From positions 182,236 through 246,235 of the forward strand of contig JAJDUG010000072.1 of the NCBI GenBank assembly GCA_022826755.1: a DNA stretch of 64,000 bases. The letters are read 5' to 3'. Positions 26,193-33,864 of the stretch are shown one piece after another. The first letter of the stretch is position 1. Each line of letters begins with the position of its first letter. The stretch comes from Acidobacteriota bacterium (GTDB lineage Bacteria > Acidobacteriota > Terriglobia > Versatilivoradales > Versatilivoraceae). A model generated the notes under the pieces. That model was not told the origin of the DNA and ran no database searches. It worked only from the letters and a program-made list of their open reading frames with translations. The translations under genes and the position numbers were made by a program.

Positions 26193-26516
26193 ATGGCGCA
26201 GTATCAGATTCTGTTCTGGAAAGACATTCCGGCCCAGATCAAGGTCTTCGAGGGCCGTCGCGGCGTTTCCAGGCCGTTGCCCGACCGCTTCCAGGTCGAG
26301 ATCGACCGGGTGGCCATGGCCGAAGGCCTGGCGGGCACGGACGACTACCTGGACCAGTGGCACTGGACGGCCAAGCAGGAACGGTCCGGAACCACCCAGG
26401 AGGTCCTGGACGCTCTGGCCGACGAACTCGAACGGGAGTTCGACGCCCGCAAGCAGCGCCCTCGCCCCCGACGACGGGGCGGATCATTCGAGAGTAAAAC
26501 AGGGGGTCGTCAATAA
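26193..26516 (+). CDS. 'Virulence factor' family protein (PF13769-like)
   Basis: A 107-residue soluble protein. The family hallmarks are YQILFWKDIPAQIK at the start, LPDRFQVEIDRVAM and GTDDYLDQWHW. The family name is historical; I know of no demonstrated role, and such genes often lie beside MTHFR and pterin-binding methyltransferase genes in non-pathogens, as here. The C-terminal third is very basic (RKQRPRPRRRGG) and is encoded by a 25-bp sequence that recurs inverted at 29510-29534, so the tail may have been altered by a repeat insertion. Probably the last gene of the demethylation operon. Confidence 0.82.
   Translation: MAQYQILFWKDIPAQIKVFEGRRGVSRPLPDRFQVEIDRVAMAEGLAGTDDYLDQWHWTAKQERSGTTQEVLDALADELEREFDARKQRPRPRRRGGSFESKTGGRQ
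26463..26487 (+). repeat. 25-bp inverted repeat, copy 1
   Basis: Exact inverse match to 29510-29534. This copy is inside the coding tail of the 26193-26516 gene; the other lies inside a MITE-like element 3 kb away. The two bracket the SDR and both D-2-hydroxyacid dehydrogenase genes. Confidence 0.85.
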
Positions 26517-26550
26517 AGACGAACCACGAATGAACACGAAGAGGTAGCCG

Positions 26551-27339
26551 ATGGCAGCAGGCAGACGGAGACTGGAGGACAAGGTGGCCTTGGTCACGGG
26601 AGCCTCTCGCGGCATAGGGAAAGCCATCGCCTTGGCCTTTGCCGAAGAGGGAGCCGCGGTGGCCGTCAACTACGCGGCCAATCGCCGCATGGCCGAGGAA
26701 GTGTGTGAAGCCATCGCTTCGGCAGGGGGCCGCGCCCTCTGCGTTCAAGCCGACGTGGGAGTCGCCGAGCAGGTGGACTCCATGGTCGGCCAGGTAATGC
26801 AGGAGTACGGGCGGATCGACATCCTGGTCAACAATGCCGGGCTCCTCAACCAGGAGCCTTCGCTGCAAGCGACCGGGGCCGGATTCGACCGGATGGTGGA
26901 GGTCAACGTCAAGGGGGTCATCCGCTGCGCCGCGGCCGTGGCAGAGGGCATGAAGCAGCGAGGCCGGGGGAGGATCATCAACGTCTCCTCCATTGCCGCT
27001 CTGGGCACCTCCATGCCCGGAGTGACCGGTTACGCCATGACCAAGGCTTCGGTCAACATGTTTACGCGCCGGCTTGCCAGGGAACTGGGTCCCCACAACA
27101 TCAGCGTGAACGCCATCGCGCCCGGGTTCATCCTCACCGACATGTCTCGGGAAGGCGCCCGAGCCAGCGGGACCTACGTGGACGGCATCGCCGAGCGGAC
27201 CATGCTGCGTCGAGTAGGCGGGCCGGCGGACATCGCGGGGGTGGCCCTCTTTCTGGCCTCCGACGACTCGTCCTTCATGACGGGGCAGGTGCTCACCGTG
27301 GATGGCGGGCGCATCGACTATCTCACCCACTCGGTGTAG
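26551..27339 (+). CDS. SDR-family oxidoreductase
   Basis: A 262-residue classical short-chain dehydrogenase/reductase. The nucleotide-binding motif is VTGASRGIGKAIAL, NNAG is in ILVNNAGLLN, the catalytic Ser is in NVSSIAALG, and Tyr/Lys are in GYAMTKASVNM. GQVLTVDGGRIDY is the FabG-like C-terminal signature. The ATG at 26551 follows GAGG. It is 34 bp after the 'virulence factor' gene, across a fragment of the CACGAAGG-type repeat. The substrate is unknown; it resembles glucose-dehydrogenase/3-oxoacyl-reductase-type SDRs. It may process the demethylated product. Confidence 0.88.
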   Translation: MAAGRRRLEDKVALVTGASRGIGKAIALAFAEEGAAVAVNYAANRRMAEEVCEAIASAGGRALCVQADVGVAEQVDSMVGQVMQEYGRIDILVNNAGLLNQEPSLQATGAGFDRMVEVNVKGVIRCAAAVAEGMKQRGRGRIINVSSIAALGTSMPGVTGYAMTKASVNMFTRRLARELGPHNISVNAIAPGFILTDMSREGARASGTYVDGIAERTMLRRVGGPADIAGVALFLASDDSSFMTGQVLTVDGGRIDYLTHSV

Positions 27340-27417
27340 CCGGTCCGTCGGGCTCCGGGCTTCCGGGTGTAGTTCGGACGGGGTCCCGAGACAGCGTCCG
27401 AGGAAAACGAATTCCGT

Positions 27418-28398
27418 ATGCAGCCTGAACGCATCGTATCCATCGCTCCCATCGATCGGATCGCCATCGACATCCTGCAGCAAGTGGCACCGGTGGAGAT
27501 CTCGCCCTCTCCGGATGAGCCCGCGGTGCTCACCCTGCTGGAGGGGACCGTCGGGCTGGTGGCCCGCGGCACCGAAGGCGGCATTACCCGGAAGATCATT
27601 GACAACTGCCCGGGCTTGCGGGTCATCGGTCGGCCCGGGGTCGGCTACGATACGGTGGATGTGGCCTTCGCCACCCAGCGGAAGATCCCCGTGGTGTACG
27701 CTCCCATCGGAGGGTTCGCCGTCGCCGAAGCGGCCCTGGCGCTGCTGATGGCCATCGTCAAGAAGGTCCGGTTGGCCGACACCATCCTCAAACAGGGGCA
27801 GTGGCAGCGGCGTTACCAGTTGAGCACGGGGGATCTGACCGGGCACACGCTGGGGATCATCGGGCTGGGTCGAATCGGGGGTCGCCTGGCCCGGCTGGTG
27901 CAGAATTTTGAGATGGAAGTGCTGGGATACGATCCCTTCCTGACGGAAGAAGCAGCCAGGGGAATGGGAGTCGAGCCGGTGCCGCTGGATGACCTGCTGC
28001 GACGTTCCGATTTCATTTCGGTGCACGTCCCCCTGGGGGAGCAGACGCGCGGCATGATCAACCGGGAGCGCATCGCCCGGATGAAACCGGGGGCCATCTT
28101 CATCAACACCGCCCGGGGCGGGGTGGTGGAAAGCCTGGACGTGCTGGCCGATGCCCTGGAGAGCGGGCACCTGGGAGCGGTGGGTCTGGACGTGTTTCCC
28201 ACCGAACCCCCCGACACCTCCCACCGCCTGTTCAAACACCCCCACTTTACCGGGGCCCCCCATTTGTTGGGCGTGAGCAGCTTGGCCATGGAGCGCATCT
28301 ACCGGTCCATGGCTACCGACATGGTGGCGGTCCTGCAGGGACGGCGGCCCCGATACTGCGTCAATCCTGAGGTTTGCGAGGAGCTGTTGGAGTCTTGA
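27418..28398 (+). CDS. D-2-hydroxyacid dehydrogenase (phosphoglycerate dehydrogenase-like)
   Basis: NAD(P)-dependent dehydrogenase of 326 residues. It has an N-terminal substrate-binding half (VIGRPGVGYDTVDV), the Rossmann motif TLGIIGLGRIGGRLA at about residues 140-155, and the catalytic triad Arg in NTARGGVVES, Glu in VFPTEPPDT and His in GAPHLLGVS. It resembles SerA without the C-terminal ACT domains, so it is more likely a short phosphoglycerate/hydroxypyruvate-type enzyme than feedback-regulated SerA. It is followed 30 bp later by a second family member, which suggests a short operon acting on a hydroxyacid, possibly a serine/glycerate link to the C1 pathway. Confidence 0.88.
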   Translation: MQPERIVSIAPIDRIAIDILQQVAPVEISPSPDEPAVLTLLEGTVGLVARGTEGGITRKIIDNCPGLRVIGRPGVGYDTVDVAFATQRKIPVVYAPIGGFAVAEAALALLMAIVKKVRLADTILKQGQWQRRYQLSTGDLTGHTLGIIGLGRIGGRLARLVQNFEMEVLGYDPFLTEEAARGMGVEPVPLDDLLRRSDFISVHVPLGEQTRGMINRERIARMKPGAIFINTARGGVVESLDVLADALESGHLGAVGLDVFPTEPPDTSHRLFKHPHFTGAPHLLGVSSLAMERIYRSMATDMVAVLQGRRPRYCVNPEVCEELLES

Positions 28399-28428
28399 CA
28401 GACAGGACACCAAGGAAGGAAGGAAACT

Positions 28429-29394
28429 ATGAGAATCGTGGTGCTTGACGGCTACACCCTGAATCCCGGAGATCTCTCGTGGGAGGGTTTGGAGAAGCTG
28501 GGAACCACCGAAGTTCACGATCGAACCGAACCCGGGCTCACCCTTCAGCGTGCAGGAGGCGCGGAGGTCGTACTGACCAACAAGACCGCTCTGGACGCGG
28601 AGGCGTTGCGCCGGCTCCAGGGCGAGGGGCTTCGCTACGTGGGGGTGCTGGCCACCGGATACAACGTGGTGGATATCCAGGCGGCCAAGGAGCTGGGAAT
28701 CCCCGTGACCAACGTGCCCACCTACGGGACGGCCTCGGTGGCTCAGTTCGCCTTCGCGCTGCTCCTGGAGCTCTGCCATCATGTGCAGCTCCACAGCGAT
28801 GCCGTCCGGGGGGGAGAGTGGTCCCGAAGCATCGAATGGTGTTTCTGGAAGACGCCTCTCATCGAGCTGTCCGGGCGGACCATGGGGATTGTCGGATTCG
28901 GCCGTATCGGGCGGCAGGTCGGCCGCATCGCCGACGCCATGGGCATGCGGGTCATCGCCCATGACGCCATCACCGTCAACCCTCCCGACTATGAAGGGTT
29001 TCGTTGGACCGGTGTGGAAGAGCTGCTCCAGGAAGCCGATGTGGTCAGCCTGCACTGTCCTCTGTTCCCCGAGACCGAGGGAATGATCAATGCCGAGAGG
29101 CTGGCGTTGATGAAGCCTACCGCCTTTCTTCTCAACAATTCCCGGGGGCCCCTGATCGTCGACCGGGATCTGGCCGACGCCCTCGATGCGGGTCGGATTG
29201 CCGGGGCGGGGCTCGACGTGCTGTCGGTCGAACCTCCCCTCGAGACCAACCCCCTGCTCTCGGCCAGGAACTGCCTGGTGACCCCCCACATCTCCTGGGC
29301 GACTCGCGAGGCCCGGTCGCGGCTGATGGACACCGTGGTTGGAAATGTGCAGAGTTTCGTCGAGAACCGGACCCGGAACGTGGTGAATCCCTGA
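28429..29394 (+). CDS. D-2-hydroxyacid dehydrogenase (glycerate dehydrogenase/hydroxypyruvate reductase-like)
   Basis: Second enzyme of the family in tandem; 321 residues. Substrate-domain motif YVGVLATGYNVVDIQAA; Rossmann GIVGFGRIGRQVG; triad Arg in NNSRGPLIVD, Glu in LSVEPPLETN and His in TPHISWAT. The ATGYNVVD and VTPHISWAT segments are characteristic of the HprA-like glycerate dehydrogenase branch, so hydroxypyruvate reduction is the best guess. AAGGAAGGAAAC precedes the ATG. It shows little more than family-level similarity to its neighbour, so it is not a recent duplicate. Confidence 0.88.
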   Translation: MRIVVLDGYTLNPGDLSWEGLEKLGTTEVHDRTEPGLTLQRAGGAEVVLTNKTALDAEALRRLQGEGLRYVGVLATGYNVVDIQAAKELGIPVTNVPTYGTASVAQFAFALLLELCHHVQLHSDAVRGGEWSRSIEWCFWKTPLIELSGRTMGIVGFGRIGRQVGRIADAMGMRVIAHDAITVNPPDYEGFRWTGVEELLQEADVVSLHCPLFPETEGMINAERLALMKPTAFLLNNSRGPLIVDRDLADALDAGRIAGAGLDVLSVEPPLETNPLLSARNCLVTPHISWATREARSRLMDTVVGNVQSFVENRTRNVVNP

Positions 29395-29422
29395 GCCTGT
29401 CTGAAACAACTGTGGAGAGTGG

Positions 29423-29617
29423 AGAGTGGAGAGTGAAGAGCCTTGTGCTCGACACGTTAAGCATCGTGTTGATCTTGGCCTGAAACAACCCTTGTTTCTT
29501 CACCTTTGGATGATCCGCCCCGTCGTCGGGGGCGGGGGGTGGGCTTACTTGAAGGACTGTGCCGAGACCGGCAGGATGCTTTGCGTGTCGATCAAGTAGC
29601 TCTTCACTCTCCACTCT
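29423..29617. repeat. MITE-like element with 19-bp terminal inverted repeats
   Basis: The 322-bp gap between the dehydrogenases and glpX has no gene. It holds a 195-bp unit bounded by a 19-bp sequence (29423-29441) and its exact reverse complement (29599-29617), both built from GAGAGTGGA-type repeats. Inside lies the second copy of a 25-bp sequence (29510-29534) that is inverted within the gene at 26193-26516. TGAAACAAC occurs on the left flank (29402-29410) and again inside (29481-29489). No transposase is present, so any movement would be non-autonomous. Confidence 0.55.
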
Positions 29618-29716
29618 TCACTTTTCGCCTAGGCGCGTCGCCGTCCCATACGACGGGGCGGGGGTGGACCGGCCTGGAATCGCCGGTCCTCAGGCGCTGA
29701 GCACTTGGAGGTCTTG

Positions 29717-30724
29717 ATGGCCCGTATCCGCTTACCGTTGCAGAACCTTTCTCGCGCATTCCTCGAGGTGGTGGAGCAGTCCGCCATCGCCGCCGCCCGT
29801 ACCATGGGCATTGGCGACCGAGAGTTTTCCGATCAGGCCGCGGTGGAGGTGATGCGCAAGATCATGGACAGCGTTCCCATGAAGGGGACCATCGTGATCG
29901 GAGAAGGCGAGCGGGACAAGGCCCCCATGCTCTACATCGGGGAAAAGGTCGGCAAACACAAGGATATCGTCGAAGGCGAGCAGGTGATCCACGAGGTGGA
30001 CATTGCCGTCGACCCGCTGGAGGGCACCAACCTTTGCGCCACCGGGGCGCCCGGGGCCATCACGGTGCTGGCCAGCTCCGAAAAGGGCGGGCTGCTGAAC
30101 GCTCCGGACTGCTACATGGAGAAGATCATCGTCGGCCCCTCCTCCAAGGGAGCCATCGATATCGACGCCTCGGTCAAGGACAACCTCCGGGCCATCGCCA
30201 AGAGGCTGGATCGCGACGTGGAGAACCTGGTGGTGGTGGTCCTGGACCGCCCGAGGCATGCCCGGCTGATCCAGGATATCCGGGCCGCCGGCGCCCGCAT
30301 ACGCCTCATTACCGACGGGGACCTGTCGGCGGGCATCAGCGTGGCCCTCCGCGGGACCGGAGTCCACGCGGTCATGGGCATCGGCGGCGCCCCGGAAGGG
30401 GTGTTGACGGCGGCGGCGCTCCGCTGCCTCAATGGAGAGATCCTGGCAAGGCTGGTGGTGAAGGACCGGGAGCAGGCCGAGCGGATGAGGAGCATGGGCA
30501 TCAAGGATCCGGATAAAGTCTACGCCACCAGCGAGCTGGCCTCCGGCAAGAACATCATCTTCGCGGCTACCGGCGTCACCGACGGCACCCTGCTGAAAGG
30601 CGTGCGGTTCTTCGGAGACGGCACCCGGACGCAGTCGCTGCTGATGAACCTGGCGAACCGGCACGTCCGCTTCGTGGACACCGTCCACCTGGCTCAACGC
30701 CCCGACATCAGCGTCCACCTCTAG
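29717..30724 (+). CDS. glpX: Fructose-1,6-bisphosphatase class II
   Basis: Mg/Mn-dependent gluconeogenic phosphatase; 335 residues. Family motifs: [20 protein letters not shown] at the start, [13 protein letters not shown], the metal-binding [12 protein letters not shown], and [11 protein letters not shown] and [15 protein letters not shown]. The ATG at 29717 lies five bases after GGAGG; an in-frame TTG at 29705 lies over that ribosome site. Some GlpX proteins also act on sedoheptulose bisphosphate, which cannot be judged here. It is separated from the upstream operon by the repeat-filled gap. Confidence 0.94.
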   Translation: MARIRLPLQNLSRAFLEVVEQSAIAAARTMGIGDREFSDQAAVEVMRKIMDSVPMKGTIVIGEGERDKAPMLYIGEKVGKHKDIVEGEQVIHEVDIAVDPLEGTNLCATGAPGAITVLASSEKGGLLNAPDCYMEKIIVGPSSKGAIDIDASVKDNLRAIAKRLDRDVENLVVVVLDRPRHARLIQDIRAAGARIRLITDGDLSAGISVALRGTGVHAVMGIGGAPEGVLTAAALRCLNGEILARLVVKDREQAERMRSMGIKDPDKVYATSELASGKNIIFAATGVTDGTLLKGVRFFGDGTRTQSLLMNLANRHVRFVDTVHLAQRPDISVHL

Positions 30725-30768
30725 CCCGCATTTCTCACCAGGCCCCGCCTGTTTCCCGGAGGTCCGGC

Positions 30769-31671
30769 TTGGGAGTCCTGATCAGCGTCCTGATCGCCGC
30801 CGCCGTCGCCCTTTTTCTGCCTGGAGCCGTCCTGCGGTTGCAACCGGCGCTGGCGCCCGCCTTTGCGCTGACCATGGTCCTGGTGGGGAGCCTGGTGCGG
30901 GCGGAACACCGGGAGAGCTTCCGGCGAGCCCCCCTGAGGCCCGTCCTGGGCCTGCTCTGCCAGTACACCGTGATGCCCTTGACGGCCTGGCTGATTTCCC
31001 TGGCCTTCCAGGAACCCGCCCTGCGAATCGGCATCGTGCTGGTGGGCTGCATGCCCGGCGCCATCGCTTCCAACGTCATGACCCTGCTGTTCAAGGGCGA
31101 CCTGATTCTCTCCATCACCTTGACCACCCTGGCCACCTTGACCTGTCCGGTGATCCTGGCCTTCTGGCTGCCGCTGCTGGCCGGCGCTCACCTGGAGGTT
31201 CCGGCAGGCTCCCTGGCCGTGAGCGCGGTTTGGATGGTGTTGCTGCCGGCCGCCTCCGGGATCCTGCTGAGAAAGTTTCTGCCGAGATTTCCGCCTTGGT
31301 GGGACCGGATGGCCACGCTGGTGGCGTCGATGGCCATCGTCTTGATCATCATGGTGGTGGTGGCCGCCAATCGGGAGAGGCTGGCCGAGACCGGCCCCTT
31401 CCTGATGGCGGCCCTGGCGACGCTGAACTTGAGCGCCTATGGCGTGGCCTACCTGGCCGGCGGGTTGCTGGGCTGGCCTCCGGCTCAGCGCAGGACCCTG
31501 GTGATCGAGGTGGGCATGCAAAACGCCGGGTTGGGTTCCGTGCTGGCCATGGCTCACCTGGGGCAGGCGGCTGCCATCCCGAGCGCGTTCTATACGGCCC
31601 TGTGCGTATTGACCGCCGCCATGGGCCTGCCGCTGCAGCGGCGATTGGAGAGACATCGCTCCGTCCGTTGA
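30769..31671 (+). CDS. Bile acid:sodium symporter (BASS) family transporter
   Basis: Membrane protein of 300 residues with about nine or ten hydrophobic segments. Family signatures are GCMPGAIASNVMTLLFKGD in the first half and EVGMQNAGLGSVLA in the second, the crossing-helix motifs of Na+-coupled BASS carriers. In bacteria these import organic anions (pantoate, pyruvate and related acids are known cases); the substrate here is unknown. It starts at TTG 30769 after GGAGG. The start is close to the first helix, as is normal for the family. Confidence 0.87.
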   Translation: MGVLISVLIAAAVALFLPGAVLRLQPALAPAFALTMVLVGSLVRAEHRESFRRAPLRPVLGLLCQYTVMPLTAWLISLAFQEPALRIGIVLVGCMPGAIASNVMTLLFKGDLILSITLTTLATLTCPVILAFWLPLLAGAHLEVPAGSLAVSAVWMVLLPAASGILLRKFLPRFPPWWDRMATLVASMAIVLIIMVVVAANRERLAETGPFLMAALATLNLSAYGVAYLAGGLLGWPPAQRRTLVIEVGMQNAGLGSVLAMAHLGQAAAIPSAFYTALCVLTAAMGLPLQRRLERHRSVR

Positions 31672-31818
31672 CAAATCCTCATGAGATCTATAGAGTTGAG
31701 CTTCCCACGGAGGAGTGTATCCGCAACACCTACAGGTTGGCCCAGGGCCTTGTCGGCAAAGCTCTTTCTTGAATTGCAAGTTCTTTGCGGAAGGGCCGCT
31801 GGAGCCGAGGAGTCGAGC

Positions 31819-33822
31819 ATGGTGTTCCACCGATGCAACCGTTTGATGATCGGGTTGTTCCTGCTGAGCTTCACGGCGGGATTGGCGGCCGGCGCCGACC
31901 GGCCCAAGCCATCCTACTCCGAACCCGAACTGCACACGCTGGCTCCCCTGGGGGGCAGGGTCGGCTCAAGCCTGCAGGTCGAAGTTCGAGGCAAGTTCCT
32001 GGCCGGCGCCCACGCCGCCTGGATGGGGCACGATGCCTTTGACGTTCGGGTGAAATCGGTGGAGCCCGTGGCCGCCCCCGAGGCGGAAGGCGACCAAAAG
32101 GCCGAGTCGAAGGATGACGGTGAGTACCGGGTCAATCTCCGGATCGACATTGCTTCCGATGCCACCCCGGGTCCGCACCCACTGAGACTGGTGGCTGCAG
32201 GAGGAGTCTCCAACCGGCTCTACCTGCAAGTCCACCAGGACCCCGTCATTGCCGAGTCGTCCCGACCCCACCAAAAGCCCGACACGGCACAGCCGGTCGC
32301 CGTTCCCGTGGTGGTCAACGGCACCATCGCAAGGCAAGGGGAACTGGACTACTACAGCCTGGAAGCCTCCAAGGGACAGGAAGTCGCGTTCGAGGTGATT
32401 TTCAGCCACGAAACCCTGTCCAAGGGCTTTCGCCCGCAACTGCGAATCTATGAGACCGCGGGCAGTTGGCTGGGATCTCGTCAGCTCACCCAGTTGGCTT
32501 TTCACAGCGAAGTCCATGGAGAAATCAATTTGAGCCCGGGCGAAGCGGGACCGCCCCCCGGCACCACGCCGATCAACTCAGGATTGAAGTACCGGTTCGG
32601 CAAGGCCGGACGCTACCTGGTGGAAGTGGCTTCAGAACGATTTCAAGGGAAACCGGAGTATGCCTACCAACTCAGAATGGCCCCTGTGGGAGGGGACTAC
32701 CAGAGCCGCCTCAAGGACTCGGAGTGGGGGCGATCCTTCACACGCAGGATCGGCGCCGACCGTCTGGAAGTGCTTTGGGCGCGAACGGTGACGTCCAATC
32801 GGCCCACCGACCCGGGGGCCGAAGGACAGCCCGCCTCCGGCCGCCCCGATCCGGAAACCACCTACGACAACCAGCAGGGGAAGCGCCCGGCTCCCATTCC
32901 CAACCGAGTGACCCACTGGACGGAGAAAGAACCCAACGATGGATCGGGTCGAGCCACCGAGGTGGCCCTGCCCGGTCTGATTCAGGGGTCCATTGACCGG
33001 CCGGGAGACGTGGATACCTACCGATTCAAGTTGGCATCGGCTCAGCGCCTGGCCTTCGAGATTCAGACTCCCGGCTTGAGTCCCCCCCATTTCACTCCGC
33101 GGTTCGAGATCAGGGACGCGGCGGGCCGGTCGATGGTGACCAACCTGCATAAAGTGAAGTCGACATTGAGCGAGGGGCAGTGGGTGGTCAAGGACGTTGA
33201 GTCCAAGGTGATCGAAACCTTCGACCAGGAAGGAGAGTACACGCTCGAGGTTCGCGACGTGACCTCCAGAAGCGGCAGTCCGGAATGCCTGTACCGACTG
33301 CTGATCAGGCCGCAGATCCCTCACCTGGGACAATTCACGGTGGAGACCTTGAAACGGGGGACGGAAGACCGGCGGGTCGACCCCTTGCGGATCAATCTCG
33401 CTCCGGGAGAGGCCAAGACCTTGATCATCACGGCGCGGGTCGAGGAGATCGACGCCAGGATCACCGATTCTCTGGGTGAACGGGCTTTCGACTGGGGAAC
33501 CGGAGAGATGATCCTGCAGGCGGAGGGGCTTCCCCGCGGAGTCAAGGCGCTGCCGGGGACCGGCATCCTCAAGATCAAGGGCAAACCGCGCTACACGACC
33601 CTTCTGAAATACAATTATCTTCCCGACGTGCTGCAGGCGGTGATGGTGTTCCATGCCGAAGACGACGCCCAGGCAATGGCCCTGCCGGGGGCGGTCCGCC
33701 TCACGGCCCGACCCTTGATCGGGAGCAGGCCCGGTCCAACCATTCCGGTGGCGGATGTGCCCCTGATGGTGGTTGCCGGATCCGCGGCAAAATCCGTTCC
33801 CGGGGAGGCGGTCGGGAATTAG
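31819..33822 (+). CDS. Exported PPC-domain protein, partner of DUF1549/DUF1501 genes
   Basis: A 667-residue protein with a signal peptide (RLMIGLFLLSFTAGLAAGAD). An N-terminal IPT/TIG-like beta domain (LAPLGGRVGSSLQVEVRG) is followed by two or more pre-peptidase C-terminal (PPC) beta domains: one beginning GTIARQGELDYYSLEASKG and one beginning GLIQGSIDRPGDVDTYRFKL. The EKEPNDGSGRATEVALPG lead-in is a PPC hallmark. The ATG at 31819 follows GAGGAG; the open frame from 31681 lacks a signal and is rejected. PPC proteins of this build commonly precede cytochrome-type DUF1549 and DUF1501 genes in Planctomycetota and Acidobacteriota. No enzymatic motif was found. Confidence 0.85.
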   Translation: MVFHRCNRLMIGLFLLSFTAGLAAGADRPKPSYSEPELHTLAPLGGRVGSSLQVEVRGKFLAGAHAAWMGHDAFDVRVKSVEPVAAPEAEGDQKAESKDDGEYRVNLRIDIASDATPGPHPLRLVAAGGVSNRLYLQVHQDPVIAESSRPHQKPDTAQPVAVPVVVNGTIARQGELDYYSLEASKGQEVAFEVIFSHETLSKGFRPQLRIYETAGSWLGSRQLTQLAFHSEVHGEINLSPGEAGPPPGTTPINSGLKYRFGKAGRYLVEVASERFQGKPEYAYQLRMAPVGGDYQSRLKDSEWGRSFTRRIGADRLEVLWARTVTSNRPTDPGAEGQPASGRPDPETTYDNQQGKRPAPIPNRVTHWTEKEPNDGSGRATEVALPGLIQGSIDRPGDVDTYRFKLASAQRLAFEIQTPGLSPPHFTPRFEIRDAAGRSMVTNLHKVKSTLSEGQWVVKDVESKVIETFDQEGEYTLEVRDVTSRSGSPECLYRLLIRPQIPHLGQFTVETLKRGTEDRRVDPLRINLAPGEAKTLIITARVEEIDARITDSLGERAFDWGTGEMILQAEGLPRGVKALPGTGILKIKGKPRYTTLLKYNYLPDVLQAVMVFHAEDDAQAMALPGAVRLTARPLIGSRPGPTIPVADVPLMVVAGSAAKSVPGEAVGN

Positions 33823-33864
33823 TTGGGGAACATTGTTGGAGATGAAAGGAAAATGGAGGCGGTC

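Noticed and set aside
26239..29409. 1,056-codon minus-strand open frame across the SDR and dehydrogenase genes
   Set aside because: Runs antisense through three well-supported genes and shows His/Gly/Pro-biased shadow composition.
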